Below are positions 32,395-34,685 of a stretch of DNA of 34,685 nucleotides, piece by piece. Where the stretch lies: positions 1 to 34,685 of the forward strand of contig JABANN010000370.1 of the NCBI GenBank assembly GCA_013115125.1. The letters are read 5' to 3'. Positions within the stretch are counted from its first letter, which is position 1; each line of letters opens with the position of its first letter. Under the pieces are notes generated by a model. That model was not told where the DNA came from and ran no database searches. It was given only the letters and a program-made list of their open reading frames with translations. The position numbers were made by a program, and so were the translations under genes. The DNA is from Perkinsus olseni. Taxonomy: Eukaryota > Perkinsozoa > Perkinsida.

Positions 32395-32646
32395 CTAACC
32401 CAGCTTTGCTGAGCTGAGCTCTGCGGGAGAAAGTTGGCTGCAGTTGACATCGCCATCGAGTTGTGCAGCAATAAATTCCGTCGACTCACCACTAGAGGCC
32501 CGCTCGGAATGAATCGCTTCGAGCTCATAGGACATCTTGGGCTCGGTCACCTGCCTTTTATCAGCAGCATGCGATTGGTTCGCCCATGCACCCATCGCCC
32601 CTAGGGAGGCTTCTGTTCGCAGCCTCAAGAGCGAACCTGAGTCCAT
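32395..32646 (-). CDS. possible small protein, 83 aa
   Basis: A frame opens at MDSGSLLRLRTEASLGAMGA and ends QLSPAELSSAKLG. Composition is plausible but no motif is seen. A GTGAGT site with an acceptor about 50 nt further on lies inside, so it may be an exon of a longer gene. Evidence is weak. Confidence 0.25.
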   Translation of the reverse strand: MDSGSLLRLRTEASLGAMGAWANQSHAADKRQVTEPKMSYELEAIHSERASSGESTEFIAAQLDGDVNCSQLSPAELSSAKLG

Positions 32647-32691
32647 CGTTCCTGAGGCAAGAGTAGCGCTTGCTCGACAGGAGAGGAATTT

Positions 32692-32973
32692 ATGAGAGCC
32701 GCTCGACTAGGCTCCGCCGAGCGTTGTGGATGCTCTAGTTGCATCAACAATGCCAGCGGCTGCATTCCAAAAAAAACTACATCACAGCTTTACGCCGATC
32801 AAGGCATGCCCGCTGCGAAGCGGCCCGGCAGTTGGCTGATGCCTCAGTACTCTGGTGCTTTTCCCTCATTCCCCTGCATCGCGTGCAACTGCTCCCAGTT
32901 TGAACTTAGGAAAGGCGTGCCCGTTGACCAGAAATCAGCTTATCGAACACCCGGTAGAAATTGCCGTTTTTAA
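32692..32973 (+). CDS. possible small Cys-containing protein, 93 aa
   Basis: A frame opens at MRAARLGSAERCGCSSCINN and contains CIACNCSQFELRKG. Seven cysteines are present without a recognised spacing. It is divergent from the preceding minus-strand frame. It may be chance; no splice partner or domain was found. Confidence 0.2.
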   Translation: MRAARLGSAERCGCSSCINNASGCIPKKTTSQLYADQGMPAAKRPGSWLMPQYSGAFPSFPCIACNCSQFELRKGVPVDQKSAYRTPGRNCRF

Positions 32974-33251
32974 AGTTTTCGTTCGACACTCAAAAACATC
33001 CCAGTTCCCATAAGCATACTCAACACTCAAATGGATGGTTGAAATAACCGATATGATAAGGCAGGACCATGAGATGAGTCTCACCAGCAACAAGAGGGTG
33101 TAGCCGACAATTGATAATTTCGACTGGGAGCGAGTCCCTGTTTGGGGCTGCTTCGTTCAAGAAATAGAAAGAGAGCGTGTATGCCGAACCGCTGTAATGG
33201 GAGTCCGTCCTTGCACACCTTCTGGGTCGGACCGGTAGCTATTAACGGCAC

Positions 33252-34458
33252 TCAGAGGCGTTCAGTCAAGCCGATAGACTTCGTATCGTAGAAGAACTGA
33301 ACATAATGTGAGTCAAAGAAAGCATCTCCCAGGAGCCAATCCCAGTCGAGTTGTTCTTCAGCCGTGGCACGCAGGTCGAAGGTGCAATACTCCTCCACAA
33401 TGAACAGGAGCTTCGAGAGACGCACCCGAGCTGTATAAGGCACGGAAGATGTTTGTAGTCCAAACCCTATGGTCGAGTCCTTAAGGGCGTCCAGATTGAA
33501 GTCTTTACATTTACCGTACCAGTAGATCTGATCGAAGGAACTCTTCACCCTAGCCTGGTGCAGCTCTCGGCCGCTGCGAACACCCAGAATATCTGCTATA
33601 GCTTGGAACGCTTCCGCGACTACTTCGTAGGGTCCATATATAAAGGCCCTTTATCAGGGAATACAGGGAATAGATACTGGCTCGCCCTTTATTAAAGGGC
33701 GAGCCAGTATCTATTCCAACCACCGCGCTGCGTACGTCGATGGGATAGTACTGTGATGGGCCGCCACCGGCGACGACAAGGCTTTCCATATTCACCTGCC
33801 ATCTATCTTGGCTTGTCGAAGTGAAGTACACTTGCGGTACACGAAAGCCTCCACCGAACGTCACGAGTTTCGTATCACGCGTAAGGGCTATGGACGCAAC
33901 CGCTGAGTCGATAGCGCCAGCAGAGACCAGCTGGTAGACGAAGTGATCCTTCTTGCCTGGATGCCCCCATTCCGGCTCCAAGCCGATAGAAGCTGGTGGG
34001 TGAGCGGCGGGACATCCTTTCCACGACGTCATGAGACCGAACCTGAAGTTTTTGATCTTGTGCTGCTGAATCTCCAAGAGACCGTCATAGACGAAGAATT
34101 CAGCCCTGCAGATACCATAGTTGACATGTAGGAGCTTGGGCTTATTCGTGGTACATTTGCTCGTCTTGCAACTGATGCATCCAAATGACCATTTTTTGCA
34201 GGCTTCCGAGCCGAAGCTCTCAAGGTGGGGTATCAGGGTCCAGCCAGCACCAGTGTCAATGAATGGGTGCAGCAGCTGACCGTCTATGAATATAGTAATC
34301 GACTTGAGCGTGGACGATCCTTCGATACTCGAGTTCCTCACAGGGACCTCAATTATTCCGCCGTTCAGGACTCGGTGACGGTCCTTGTTGGTCGAATTGA
34401 TCTGTGCGTACGGCAGATCAAATAGGACACCGAGGATGAGGCACGAGAGGTATATCAT
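33252..34458 (-). CDS. secreted pepsin-like aspartic protease, interrupted by a 52-nt inverted duplication
   Basis: This is an A1-family endopeptidase using two catalytic aspartates. The start is taken at ATG 34458 because MIYLSCLILGVLFDLPYAQI is a proper signal peptide; an ATG at 34515 would put 19 residues before it. The first active site is PFIDTGAGWTLIP and the second is VVGIDTGSPF. Directly after the second, the frame shifts, then resumes as IYGPYEVVAEAFQAIADILG and runs to the family-typical end WLLGDAFFDSHYVQFFYD and SIGLTERL before TGA 33252-33254. Without the 52 nt at 33642-33693 the text reads DTGSPFIYGP, the canonical spacing. No GT..AG intron covers the insert in phase. It is either a recently damaged copy, a polymorphism, or a gene using an unusual splice. 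No propeptide typical of zymogens is evident. Confidence 0.8.
33667..33717. repeat. perfect inverted repeat, 25-bp arms, 1-nt spacer
   Basis: The arm at 33693-33717 is the native protease exon encoding GIDTGSPF. The arm at 33667-33691 is its exact reverse complement. Next to it, 33655-33672 carries two tandem copies of CAGGGAATA. The pattern fits a fold-back or template-switch event. Confidence 0.95.
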
Positions 34459-34685
34459 GTTGATCAAATCCTTGAAGAAGTGATGACTGAAGACAAGGCA
34501 ATTCTCATCCCACACTAGGTGTCATCGCTACTTTATCGAATATGTGCGTCTCCGACGTTCACATGCGCAAAGGTAACATGCGTGTATAATCAGCGGGCGC
34601 CATATTCTGTCCCTCTGTTACGCTCCGTCTATGTTTATGCGTGCAGAGTAGTCTGGGCAATAGCTCTTTCATAAGATCCATCTCA

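Noticed and set aside
33655-33700. A 29-nt GT..AG intron inside the protease insert that would explain the frame.
   Set aside because: Its removal leaves the downstream catalytic-domain frame out of phase, so it does not account for the interruption.

Overview
The window looks like nuclear DNA of a protist. My best guess is an alveolate of the Perkinsus type. This is an inference from three things: base composition near 50% GC, very dense genes on both strands, and dozens of very short introns (mostly 32-60 nt, GT..AG, pyrimidine tract before the AG). The proteins are eukaryote-specific: an ARF-GEF, AP-3 mu, CW zinc fingers, WWE domains, a twin CX9C protein and a pepsin-like protease. I saw no tRNA, rRNA, CRISPR array, transposon or virus-derived element. 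Because the introns are so short, most real genes appear as chains of short open stretches in changing frames. I joined these by eye with GT/AG and phase rules, so exon edges are predictions.

Layout, left to right. (1) 0.37-2.0 kb: an unrecognised multi-exon gene. (2) 2.2-6.95 kb: an apparently intronless GBF1/GNOM-type ARF-GEF. (3) 7.2-10.0 kb: an EF-hand protein. (4) 10.15-12.5 kb: the mu subunit of the AP-3 adaptor. (5) 12.8-18.6 kb and 18.7-20.6 kb: two tandem paralogues with a CW-type zinc finger. The first also carries SUMO-type motifs and a helical bundle resembling TFIIS-N; the second is shorter. (6) Minus strand, 21.1-24.9 kb: a 75-aa twin CX9C protein, a 13-exon protein with a mitochondrial-type leader, a small two-TM protein and a 120-aa hypothetical. 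(7) 25.06-28.5 kb: EF-hand-like repeats, a poly-Asp run, two WWE domains and an ADP-ribosyltransferase-like domain. Splice and phase rules join these into one 1086-aa reading frame. (8) 28.6-30.15 kb: two unrecognised basic/acidic proteins. (9) 30.15-34.7 kb: a gene-poor stretch, then a secreted protein and a secreted pepsin-like protease on the minus strand. The protease frame is interrupted by a 52-nt inverted duplication of its own second catalytic motif.

Functionally, the ARF-GEF and AP-3 mu both belong to ARF-dependent membrane traffic. The CW pair belongs to chromatin reading. The CX9C and leader-bearing proteins belong to mitochondria. The main candidate for something undescribed is the EF-hand/WWE/WWE/ART fusion; the second is the CW pair with SUMO motifs.
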